A stretch of 64,000 nt of DNA from Nissolia schottii (taxonomy: Eukaryota > Streptophyta > Magnoliopsida > Fabales > Fabaceae): contig QANU01019398.1 of the NCBI GenBank assembly GCA_003254905.1, forward strand, positions 248,001 to 312,000, read 5' to 3'. Positions within the stretch are counted from its first letter, which is position 1, and the number at the start of each line of letters is the position of its first letter. A program made the translations under genes and the position numbers. The notes beneath the pieces are model-generated. The model was not told where the DNA came from. It saw nothing but the letters and a program-made list of their open reading frames with translations, and did not search any database. Positions 1 to 11,477 of the stretch are shown here, piece after piece.

Positions 1-195
1 ATTGATGGGGCTGATTAACACGGTCAGATTTTCTTTTGTTTTATTTTTTTTATAAAAAGGGTCAGAGTCTATGAACAGATCCAATCAAACAGAGGAAATC
101 TAACAGAGGCTGCACTCAGATACGGACCTCTCCTTTTTGTGTGCTTGAGCCTTGAATACTGTAGCTAGGTGGGTTGGTGAGCCAGCAAATAAATA

Positions 196-198
<3 letters not shown>

Positions 199-232
<34 letters not shown>
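199..232. repeat. (AT)n microsatellite
   Basis: An uninterrupted AT dinucleotide run of about 17 units. It forces a spurious Tyr-Ile repeat in a minus-strand frame. Confidence 0.95.
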
Positions 233-234
<2 letters not shown>

Positions 235-2232
235 TTTTAATTTATAAATGCATTCATTTATTTTACATATTTGTACTCTAATTTGATCGTATAAAAACGA
301 ATATGAGAGATTCCTATGCAGCAAAATGAGGACATGGGCATACCTTTCCCATTCTTCTACGCCCCGGATCAGCTTCATTTGTATTGTCATTAAACATGTT
401 TAAAAATCTACACATTAGTAGTACTATTTAATTATTCAGACAAAAAAAAGATTAAATAATTAATTATTTATACCATTAACTAATAGGGATTTTACGAAAT
501 TATAAGAAGGGAGTTTAGAAGTCTTCCAACACAAACCAGTTACCATCTTTTCTTCCGTTCCATGGTTTACCAGCAACTTCTTTGAAAATCCAGTTGATGT
601 TAATTAAATGAGGAAACATTTTTGTGAGCTACCACTTTGTATAGACTCAATTACCTATTGCACGTGATGGATACCTTAAATTTTAAAAAACGGATGGATG
701 GTTAAAAAAAAAAAAACTTTAGTATATACCATACATATATATGTATATGTGTATGTATGTATATTATCATTAGTAGCATATCCATGTAAGTGGACACTGG
801 ACAGTGACTACAGATTTCCACTATTGGCTAATGTTATGCAGCCTTAATTTTTCCATTTTTTGGCAGATTTATGGTTGGTGCTTCCCACCATGTTAATATT
901 ATTAATCTGATTGGTGGTATAGATAACCAAAACTAGAATTAAAGAAAACGTCCATCCATCGAAAGTATGTGCCCTTGCGTATTTTAATATAGGACAAATG
1001 GCATATCTCCAGCCACTACTACAACTTTCAACTGTTATACAGATAAAGATAAAGATCACAAACCAGGCTTTCTAGAACTTTGCATTCCTTCTTCACTTCA
1101 AATAGTATAATAACTTAATTACGTTCTCAAGCTGCTTAAAGTTCATGATCATAACAACATTTTTTGTATATTTAAGAAACGTTGAAAAATAAGCAAAAAA
1201 GGCTTGGGTTAGACAAGATAAAGTCAATTGAAATTTGTTTTTATCAGAAAGAAAATAAATTTATTTATTAAAAAGTCTAACTACAGTTACAAATTAATAA
1301 AGAATATCATATTTAATTAATGTTAATACGATATAAGTATATTTTATATTTTAAATTAATTCAGTTTGTAGTTCTGCTCCTTATCCAAAGATTACCAATG
1401 CTAAAAATGTGCGACATCTTCTTTTACAATAAATATGTATATATTATTCATCTATGAGAACAAAAAAATACTAAAAAGAGAACTAAACCTACCCAAAAAG
1501 GAGACCATAAAATCTTAAATGAAGAAGAAAAAGTGACAGGGTTGCTGCCAAAAAAAAAAGGATGACATCCCTTCTTACAACACCCACAAAAATAAAGATA
1601 AAAAGAGAGAAGAGAAAAAAAAATCAATTGAATTTAAATAAACTATAATTTATAGAAAAATGCTACCAATTCGTTCCACTTTAACTTTCAATTTTATTTT
1701 TTTTTTGACAACTTAGAATTTCAAAATATCCATGGTTGACACATTTCAATATAATATACTTTTTTTCAATAATATTGTCATTTTATTATTAATGATCACA
1801 TGCAATTTTAACAAAGAAAATATTGTAACATTAAACACATTAGCGAAAATAATTTCGTTCATTCAAAAAAATTTATACTATTACTAACCGTATTTATTCT
1901 TCTTTAATTATTATTTTTTATGAAAAGTTATGATTTTATTCAAGAGAGAGAAATATCAGTAGCTAAAAGTTTGGAGGCTCTCCATTCCATACTTCAGAAC
2001 CTAAAAAAATGACCAATATCACTAGTGCATCAGCAACCTCATTACAAAATCTAAAAACATAACAAATATCAAATATCAAATATTCTGGTTACATTATTTT
2101 GATTTTATAATAATTTTGTAATTTTAACGTGGTTAAGGTGATGAGTGAATCAACCTCTTAATCAAAAATATCACCTCTACCTTCTTTTTTTTTAAGATGA
2201 ATCAAGTCAAATTAAGCTATTTCATTTCAGTA

Positions 2233-2233
2233 G

Positions 2234-2264
<31 letters not shown>

Positions 2265-2280
2265 AATAAATAAATAAATA
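2233..2280. repeat. (AAT)n-(AATA)n compound microsatellite
   Basis: A trinucleotide AAT run passes directly into a tetranucleotide AATA run. Confidence 0.95.
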
Positions 2281-2350
2281 TTGTTGTAATTTATAAACCT
2301 ATTAATTCAGCAGAGAACTCAGTGGGGAAGGCACCAATAAAGTGCGGGAC

Positions 2351-2502
2351 TATAAAAAGCGGCGGATGGAGCCAGCTGTGTGGATAGTGGATGAAATAGC
2401 ATGAGCTCAATCCCACGGCTATTAATTAAACCTAGATGTGACGTGGATTCACCTAAATCCCCTCACAAGACATTCAAAATGGATATATTAGGTTATTTTT
2501 GA
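2351..2502 (+). other. TATA motif with a 33-codon ORF (speculative)
   Basis: TATAAAAA at 2351-2358 is followed 42 bp later by an ATG at 2401 that opens a 33-codon frame ending at 2502. The predicted peptide begins MSSIPRLLIKP and has no motif I recognise. The spacing resembles a plant core promoter, but so short a frame can occur by chance. It may be a decayed gene start or nothing. Confidence 0.2.
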
Positions 2503-5500
2503 TATTGCTTTGATGTGATGTGGGGTCCCTAGTGGCTCTAATCCCTCTAATGCAACCCCTTTTTCCAAATATATTTGGGAAGAAAACGAAGTGTATCATA
2601 AATAATCATCCGACATATACCGAATTTGTGCTTCTGAATGAAAGGATGAATTCAAATTTTTTAAGTATATCTATGCTGGCTAAAAAACATGATAGCCACT
2701 CTTACCTTTTCATGAGTCATGAGGTTATTGAGCTCCACTCAGTTAATCAGGGCTCCGCATTATCAGCCAAACGTTTGTGCTCTTATTCTATTAATCATTT
2801 TTAAGTTAGTTTAATTTAATGCTCAAAGTACTAATTAATTAAGCAAGAGTGGATTGATTTTAGTTATATCTCACATGAAGTGCAATCGTGATCTGGATTT
2901 ATTAGGTCCGTGGTTGTAATTTATGGAAACATATTGGTATCTTAATTAATCCACTTATGGGTGTGTTACTTTAACTACTTAAAAAGGAACACAATCCCCA
3001 CCTCCTTAATTAGGGATGAGAACAGGGCAGGTAGTCTGTCTGTTTATCTGTTTATAAATATGTTCATATAGGTTTACTAAAAAAATAAACTTACATTACC
3101 TTCATTAAGAATCAAACTAAAAACATTTATCATACCAAGACAATGTCTTAACCACTAGACTAGCATAATTTTTTATAACATTTTATGTAATTATATTTAT
3201 TAATATAATTTTATTATTTTAGTTTTTCTTTTTAAACAAACCTTAAATTAAATTCATAGGCTATGCGTTTTGATCTTCATGGACTTTGAAACCATTTGGT
3301 TTAGGAATCAAATCAATCAAATGCCTTATAACTAAAATGGAATGATTTCAAAATCAAATCAATTCTTATTTTAACTGTCTATGAAATTTATTTGTCAATT
3401 CATATTCTCATGACTTTCCAATTAAATAAATTTTTATTTATAAATAAAATGGATTCCCAAATTTTGGAAATGGATCCTATCAATTAGATTTTTTGTTAAG
3501 TATGATTTTTAACCATTAATTCTTTGTTGCTTATGTCATGTATGGAGCATACCTCATTAATTAACGGTGAGAGATCACATTTGACAATATATGACGAGAA
3601 ATCTAATTGAGAGCAGGTTCTATTTCAAATTTTAGTGACATTAATTATGTTCCCAATTATGTATTGTGTATTGAGAATAATTTCTGTTTGGTTGATATTT
3701 GAATATTATTGGTCTTGGATGTTTCGAATGTAGATCTTGTAAGGTATTTGGATATTATTGGTCTTGTATGTTTCAGGCTTAGATCCGAAAAAATTGTTGA
3801 TTATTGTTGTTGAATGTTGTTTTATTGAGTGTGTAACAGGCCGCAGTAAACAGTAACGGGTTGTCGTCATAGGGCCATGCAATAGATTTTTTTATAATAA
3901 AAAATATACACAAGTAGACCTATCAGACTCCAGGCCAGAGCAAGCTTGATAGACCAAGCTAAAATAATAGCCTATCACAATTAATGGGTCAGGCTCAGAT
4001 CAAAAATTAACGAGACAAGTCTGGTCTGTTAAGACCTGACCCAACCTGTCCCATCCCTATCCCCAATACATAGGCAGTAATTGTTAAATAAGATAAATTA
4101 TACTCCTCTATGCTTAACCAAAAGTAAATCATTCTATAATCAACTTGATAAATTCAGAGTCACCATCAAAGAAAACCATTCAAAATGCAAGATGAAACAA
4201 ATGACCATTCATGTGCACCCTCTCTACTTAATACTTGAGTCAAAAATTATTGTATGCTCTTAAAGCATATTTAATGTATATTTTTAAAAAAATTATTAAT
4301 CATTATTTTTTTTAAGCACTATTACTCCTTTCATAATAAGTGTCCATTTTTCATTTTTAAATTTGTCATTAACTCAATTCAATATATCTAAATATAATTT
4401 GCATTTAGATTCATTGAGTTAAATATAAACTTAAAACTAAAAAATACTCTTATCATAAAAGAGAAGAAATACAAATTTAAATTAATGAATAATAATTTTT
4501 CCATAACATGCATTAAATATACTTTAAAAACATGTAAAAATCAGTTTTTGAATAGATGGTTATTGACGCGTTGTTTCAATTTGTTCTAATTCCTCTTATG
4601 TTAAATTAATTGTGATAGCCTACAAGATAATGAACTAAATTTTCATTATTACAAATTTATCTCATAATTACTCCCTCCTTACTCAAAGGTAATGTTTGGG
4701 TGGAGAGACAGGATATATGGATAAAGATATGAGGACACCAAATTCTTGTATTTTATGTACTTTATTAAAGTTGAGACACGTGAAACACAAAATTTTGGTC
4801 TTATAGAACATAAAATTGGGCTTGGCGAGACATGAACGTTTTTGCATCTATATTGAATACTAAGTTTGTAGTCCACTCACCCGCGCTAACTTCAGCTAGT
4901 CAGTTAGCCAAATTGTTAGTTAGATGTTGTTAAGCTGTTAGTTGTGACTTGCACAACAAGTTATCTCCTACACTCTTGTATAAATATGAACCTCACACAC
5001 TCAATAAGATTCACCAAGTGTTATTCCATTTTCTACACTTTGTCTCTGTTGTCACCGTGTCCTATTTCTCTAGCCAAATATTATTTAGTTGTTCACTCTT
5101 TTATTTTAATATTTTTATAAATAATTATTCACTTTCTAAAATTTAGATAATATTAATTATCTTTTTACTTAATATATTCATATTTAATTAAAGTAATAAA
5201 AATAGATAAAGTAATAATAGATGAGAAATAATGAATAAAAATGAAGAAATTAACATAGATAACTTTGTAAAAAAATACTGTATTAAACCTTCTCAACTTA
5301 TTTAAAGTGGACAAGTATGATGGAGGGATTAACCACAAGGGTTGTAATTAGCCTGTTTGTTTGTAACGTCCTTATCAATTATCATCGTGAATTTCTACTT
5401 AGACTATAATTTTCGTTTGAGCTTTGATCCAGCTAGCAAACCGCATACGTATGATAACGTTGCAGTGCAAAGGGGAAGTATATTACTAGATGTGTCAATC

Positions 5501-6945
5501 CACTAATTAGTCACATAATTTTTGTCCTTATATGGAAAATGTGTATAACCCACCCTCTAGCTAGAGATAATTTGAAGAAAAATGGTGGAACTTTATTATT
5601 GTTGGCCAAATTCTGACCTTTTTTAACGGTTAGGTTGAACAAAAAATGCAATTTTTTTGTTCATATACCATATATAGGTTGAACATTGATTTAAATAAGT
5701 TTGTCATTGTTTTGACGCATGTTATTTATTTATTTATTACACTAGTACTTAAACTTTATTATTAATAAAATTGATTAACTCAATTTAAGGTAATGTAACT
5801 ATTTAATCTAACATAAAAAAAAAAATTTAGCACTCAAACTTATCTACCACTCAATTAATATTGTGTTATTTTGAAGACTTGTAATGCTAAGAATTCTCAA
5901 CAAGACATTCATCCTAATGATTCTCTCTCAAAACATGCTTTATTAAATGTGGAGTTGTGATGGATCCCGTGTATTAATGTTGGTATATATTATCGCACTT
6001 AAACACGTTATCTTCGGAAACATAGAAGAAACAAATCAAGAGCAGTCCATGTTATAAAGTGACAACTGGTTAATTAACAAAAACAATATTACATAAACAA
6101 TCAATGAATTGCACCTTAGAAAGAAGAGAAAAAAGTCTGTCTGGTAACATCTGAAGAATCTATCTGGAACTAGAACCGTGGATCGTGGACAACCTTGTGT
6201 ATGGTCACATGTTTATCACTAATAGCCGCTATCTTCGAGTGATCGTCACCACATGTTCAACCTCAAATCAATCCACGAAGATAATGCATAAAATAATTGT
6301 CCAACAACAACATTAATTGAATATTAATGGTCTTGTAGGTAAAGTGTTTGATGCAACCAGCAAAATTGTCTAGACCTTGTATATTGTGTTATATAGTCCT
6401 TTTTTTTGTGATATTCTCAGTGGCGTTTATTTTAAGGTGTTTATTTATTTTTTAGAATGAACACTTAAAAATGATTTATTTTTGCATTTGTTTTAAGATA
6501 TACAAATTTATTTTGGGGAACAATCATTCATAGGAAAAATATATACCCAAATTTCTATACATTTCTATTCTTCGTCTCAAAGGCCGAAAATGTTTTATTC
6601 CCATGTCTCAGAAATGAGAAATATTGTGCAAAAAGAATTATTTATCCTCAACTTTATTTTAAAAAATAAAATAATAATAGAGTTCAATTTGTTAAGGGTA
6701 TTTTGATGATTATCATTCATATTTTTAAAAATATGTATTACCAACCAAACATGTTTATAATTTATTCCTGAAAATCTGAAAAAAATATTTCCAAAAATTT
6801 TAATTTTGAAATAGACAAGTTTTATAAGATACCTAAGAATGATATTATTGAATATTGTATTCCTAAGAATATGATTATCAGGAATATGGTTTCGAAACTT
6901 AAAACAAGCTTCAACTTAGTAATTCACTTACTCAAAAACTAAAAT
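2503..6945. other. AT-rich intergenic DNA with transposon debris
   Basis: No supported gene. It contains one copy of a small dispersed repeat (3475-3625) and, around 4885-5060, an LTR-like stretch: repeated GTTAGTTAG motifs, then a TATAAATA at about 4977 and a pyrimidine-rich tract. That arrangement resembles a short Ty1/copia LTR, but I could not find its two ends. Confidence 0.45.
3475..3625. mobile_element. small MITE-like repeat, copy A
   Basis: Shares a core reading GCTTATGTCATGTATGG, then a CTCATTAATT-type segment and GGTGAGAGATCACA, with copies near 12345-12510 and 38930-39055. Its flanks carry inverted motifs (TCAATTAGATTT on the left, the complement of that form near 3600 on the right), suggesting terminal inverted repeats of a non-autonomous DNA element about 150 bp long. 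Boundaries are approximate and no target duplication was identified. Confidence 0.5.
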
Positions 6946-8085
6946 ATTTTACTATAATGTCCCTATTTCCAAAACTTATTACCGAAATACTATTGTTTCA
7001 AAACATGTTACAAAACACACCTTTTTTTGAACAACATGCCAAGCAAGTTGGCGTGGTAGGACGACATAGGACTTATCAAACCGGTTAGCATTTTTGGCTT
7101 GAAATCATCAACTCTTTTGGCGTTTTCGACTTCAAATCGCCAGCTCTCTTGACATTATCGATTTGAAATCGCCAACTCTCTTGGCGATTTCGGCTGCTAA
7201 TGTGGCAATTAACTACTGATGTGGCAGTTAACTATTGAGGTTATTGTAAGACGGTCAAATAGAGGGGTGTTAAGTGTAATTTCATTAAATCTCAGGAAAA
7301 ATCAATGTAATTTATCCTTTACCTTTTGGGTTAAATATGTTTTTAGTTCGTCATAAATTTTAAATTTTGCGTTTTACCTCTCATAAATGTTTTTGCTAAA
7401 AATTGTCCCACATAATTTTATTTTTGTAAGGTTTTAGTCCCTCCCATCATGTTAAGCTGACATGACAATTAACTTCGTCACATGGCATGTCACATGTCAT
7501 GCACGTGACACACTTAACCTAATTGTTGCTTCTTCTGCTTACTCTCGCGCTGCTCTCAGCATACACTTGCTATCTTTCTCTTCTTCTTCTCCATTATAAC
7601 TCCGTAAGTTGCCGCCACCACTTCTTCCAAAATGATCTCATCCATGCGCCCTCACCTGCTTCTCTCCTCCTCCTCTCTCACCCTTGCCACATGGCCAAGT
7701 TAACTGTCACGTCAGTAGTTAACAGCTTAACATGATAGTAGAGACTAAAATGCCATGCTAGCAGTTAACTGGCACGTTAGCAAATGAAAATGCCAAGAGA
7801 GTTGACAATTTCAAGCACTGCAAGAAAGTTGACGATTTCAAGCTGAAGACGTCAAGAGAGTTGGTGATTTCAAGTCAAAAATGCTAGGAGAGTTGGCAAT
7901 ATGAAGCCAAAAACACCAAGAGAGTTAGCAATTTCAAGCCAAAAACACCAACCAGTTTGACGAGTGCTACGTAGCCCTGTCGTGCTGTACAAAATAGATG
8001 TAATTTTGTAATATATTTTAAAACAACGGTATTTTGATAATAAGTTTTGGCAAACAATGGCATTATAGTAACTAAAACGTTTGTC
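6946..8085. mobile_element. fold-back element with long imperfect inverted repeats
   Basis: The left arm (about 6946-7240) and right arm (about 7720-8085) are inverted copies. The left arm's ACTATAATG, CCAAAACTTATTA and ATTGTTTCAAAACATGTTACA track return inverted at 7990-8075. Both arms also carry degenerate tandem units built around GCCAACTCTCTTGGCGATTT and its complement. The centre (about 7325-7720) starts with GGGTTAAATATGTTTTTAG, the terminus of the miniature elements at 53.1 kb, so a second element may be nested inside. No transposase is visible. The structure would form a long hairpin if transcribed. The superfamily is unresolved. Confidence 0.6.
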
Positions 8086-9400
8086 CTAAATGTATACGAA
8101 TAAATTAATAATTTACACTAGATCGAGCTGACAGTATAATGTGTGACGTGCTTGGGCATAAACAGTTGCATTTAGATTAATACTTATATAGATTAATTTG
8201 ATTTTATAACTGGATTTGATTTGAATGTACAATTAGTATAAAATATTTTTATATTGTGACTAAATTATGTGTTATTTTACATAATAGGTTTGATAATCAT
8301 TAACTTTTAGAGACCTAATATTACATAATTAGATAATAATATAAAATCTTTTTACACGATGCATAATTTTTTTTAATAGCTAAAACTTATTTTGATGAAT
8401 AATCTATAAATACTTAAAGAATCAAAAACATGTATCCACCTAAACTTTTGAAATAAAATCTCAATAATTTTATCAAATTAAAATTCCCATATAGCTATAT
8501 AGTAACCTGGCCAATGTTTAAACCCTAAGCTAGTCTATCACCCCATATAGAACTGAGGGTAATGGATCATCATCTATACTCTAGTTAATAATAAGAAAAA
8601 AAAATCAATTATACTTTGCGTAAAAGATTCAATTTGGTTATTGTGAAATCACTCATGAGCCATTGATTGAGCTTCTAACAAAAAAAAAAGGTCTCAATTC
8701 TTGTTATTTTTTTAATTGGGCCAAATTAGTTTATTTGCGTTTAGTTACACTTCTTTAATATAGTTAAATGCATCTTTAGAATAATAAGGGAGAAGAGAAT
8801 GTGACAATAAAGTACTTAATGTGTTTAATCACACTTATAAAGTGTGACTAAGTACAAAAGAATTAATTTGACACATATTTAACCTTATTTTTGTTTGTTA
8901 GACACCAAATTAGTTTTGATTTAATAAGACCAAGTTAGGTATTTACTCTTATACTCTTAGAAATAGGGCCAACAATGATTGAACAATCTTTTTTTATCAT
9001 AGAGATTCTTATACCATCATATTCAAGTTATTTGCATGGATACAATTAAATAATTTTATATCTTAAAAGTGAATGTGATTATCATAAAATTGTCGGTTTT
9101 AATGGTCCTCTCAACATTACTCATCCAAGTAAATGAATCATCAACTATAACTCCCTCATTAATAATTAATAAATGAATAACTAAAATGAGAATTTTTTTG
9201 GATATTTCATAAAATTTAAAGGTATCAATATTATCATAACATCTAAAATTTTATCAAATATCTCACTAATTCAAATTACTCATTATTTTAAATTGGCGAT
9301 TGAATTACAAACATTTAAAGATAAGGAAATATCAATACATAAGTTTAGAAACAAAATTCAGATATACTTGTGTAATTTGCAAATTAAAATACACGTCATG
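8086..9400. other. AT-rich intergenic DNA upstream of SKOR
   Basis: No gene can be supported. The sequence is AT-rich and becomes GC-richer only after about 9395, where the SKOR promoter and leader begin. Confidence 0.5.
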
Positions 9401-9433
9401 TGGGGATGGAGGAGTCGATCGTCGCTGTGCATG

Positions 9434-9440
9434 TATAAAA
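9434..9440 (+). promoter_or_regulatory. SKOR TATA box
   Basis: TATAAAA sits in a locally GC-rich stretch about 430 bp upstream of the SKOR start codon. It is followed by a C- and T-rich leader, typical of a plant 5' UTR. The transcription start is inferred to lie near 9465-9475. Confidence 0.65.
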
Positions 9441-9713
9441 AGGGGAGTCCCACCGGAATCGTTGAGACCACGTATACAGCAGATCGGACTCAATTCAACC
9501 CCCCCAAACCCAAAACCCAATTCATCATCTCCTTAATTCTGTCCCTTTCATAACCGTAATTTCATTTCTGTTTCCCACCCCGTAAAACCCTCAACCACCT
9601 CGACGACGTCGTTTCCTTCCTCCTCCTTCTACCCCGTGATCCACACCCACTCGTGAATCCCGCTTCCCCTTTCCAATTCGTGGCTCTCTCTCATCCTTGC
9701 GTCACCTTCCAAA

Positions 9714-9758
9714 ATGCCACACGCTCCTGAACCTGAACCCTTCCATCATCGCATTTAG
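9714..9758 (+). other. upstream ORF 1 in the SKOR leader
   Basis: ATG at 9714 opens a 14-codon frame (starting MPHAPEPEP) that ends with TAG at 9756-9758, about 110 bp before the SKOR start. The context is AAAATGC. If the leader is unspliced and begins at the TATA box, this uORF lies in the mRNA and could reduce translation of the channel. Confidence 0.45.
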
Positions 9759-9787
9759 AAAAACGACGTCGTACATCCCTCCCAGAC

Positions 9788-9793
9788 ATGTAA
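9788..9793 (+). promoter_or_regulatory. minimal AUG-stop uORF in the SKOR leader
   Basis: ATGTAA, a start codon followed directly by a stop, lies 72 bp upstream of the SKOR ATG, and the next base is A. Minimal AUGUAA ORFs cause ribosome stalling in the leader of the Arabidopsis boron channel gene NIP5;1. Whether this one is functional is unknown, and its presence in the transcript is inferred from the TATA position. Confidence 0.45.
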
Positions 9794-9865
9794 ACTAATA
9801 ACTAATTCCGATAGTTTGTTAGAAATTCATTCGTTGATATTCATAATTATTCTAAAATTAGGGAA

Positions 9866-11440
9866 ATGGGCGGGGGGAAGGAGAACAAGGGGGTTGCGAT
9901 AAGAGAACCTGTGGTGGTGGAGGAGGAAGGGATTCACGGGAAGCAGAAGCAGCAGCAAACGACGTCGTCTTTCAAATCAGCTTCTTCGTCTACTACGTCG
10001 TCGCCATCGCCATCGTCGTCGGAATCGGACGCGAGGGAGTATGAGGTGCAGAATCTCCGGGATCGGCTTAAATCGTCGAGGGGGAGCAGGTTCAACCTGA
10101 TAGAGAACGAGTTCGGACTAGACTCGACTCGGAGGAAGTTCAGTCGCCAAGCGCTCCTCGATGGAATCCGAGGCTTATCCAAGGACTTCGTCATCCATCC
10201 TGATAACAGGTTCTAGTTTCTTTCTTCAGTTTTCCCTTTTTTTTATTTAATTTAACTATTAGTTTATATTCATTTAGCTAATAGTTTCTTCTTTTTGGTT
10301 ATATAGTTATTAATTAATTTACTAGTTAAATTAATTTTTATTTATGCATATTTTTAACTAATATATAAGAAGGTAATTAATAGTTTAATATGATATTAAC
10401 TCAAATTGTCTTTTAATGTGAGTTTGATATTCATTTATGAGAATAAAAAACATAAAAACTACTTTTTAGTTCAAGTTTTTCAATTTGCGAAACACACAAA
10501 ATGATTTCTGTCCTTTGATCAAGTTTTTCTTTTAACTAATCATGGAACCCATAAATTTGATATTTTACTAAACTTATTTATCACATCCCAAATTGCACAT
10601 AATTTGTCATGATCTTTATCTTTTTTTTCAAAAGGCATTTTGTGATCATTTTTTTTTTAATGTGAGTTCAATTATTCACTATTTTGAGTTGAATATCTTA
10701 AGTTAAGAAAAAAAAATACATTAGTCTAGTCCCTTTTTAATACTAAGGGACAAGAAAAATAAAAATAAAAAAACACAACAGAGATGTAGAAAATAGAAGG
10801 TGGGTGTGGCTCCCCAAAATAGTGAGACTGAGAGGCTGCAATGGATTTGGGTTGGTTATTATTGAGTGCGTGATGGGATGACAAATGGAAAAAGAAAAAA
10901 AACCGTGAAAGGGCGGCAAGTTTGAAATGATATGGAAGCTAGGGAAAGAGGATGACGTCTTTCCCTCCACGTCCGTACACGTTGCATGCGTTGTTGTCTT
11001 GTCTGGTTGGCTGGCCCCGCCATTCCATGTGATGTTGTCAATTGTAGGTACTGACTTTGAAGGGGTTTTTTTTTTTTCATATTAATTTTTTTTAAAATAA
11101 TTTAATAAAAAGATTTATTTTACGATGATTTCACTATGATACTAGTGAAGATCATTAAAGGGTTGGAACACTTTACACTTGGACATGAGAACATCTATAT
11201 TCAAATGTGCTATTCTTTAGCAAGTAATCTTTTCAGATGTATCATAAAAAATATTCTTTAGCAAGTAATAAGTTACATCACTCCAGCTGGTTATTTTACT
11301 TTTATATGGTGGCCGAGCAAAGACTTAAAACTATTAAATTTTAAAAGCTAGTCAAATTTTATGATTTTTCTGGTAGTTTTATATTGATGAGGATCTAATG
11401 AGTGGACATAGGTGGAAATTATACTAAGGATTATATAAAA

Positions 11441-11477
<37 letters not shown>

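Larger units (their letters stand above)
1..2340. other. AT-rich intergenic DNA
   Basis: No gene can be supported. The open frames here are short, lack recognisable domains, and one consists largely of the Ile-Tyr pattern made by the TA repeat near 200-232. Small simple repeats are listed separately. No RNA gene was recognised. Confidence 0.6.

Noticed and set aside
100..390. 96-codon minus-strand frame
   Set aside because: Its middle is the Ile-Tyr output of the (AT)n microsatellite; there is no domain or promoter.
2520..2804. 94-codon plus-strand frame
   Set aside because: It begins at GTG rather than ATG, has no recognisable domain, and its composition matches the flanking AT-rich DNA.
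9934..10194. Antisense frame opposite SKOR exon 1
   Set aside because: Low-complexity Asp/Val-rich shadow of the Ser-rich SKOR N-terminus.
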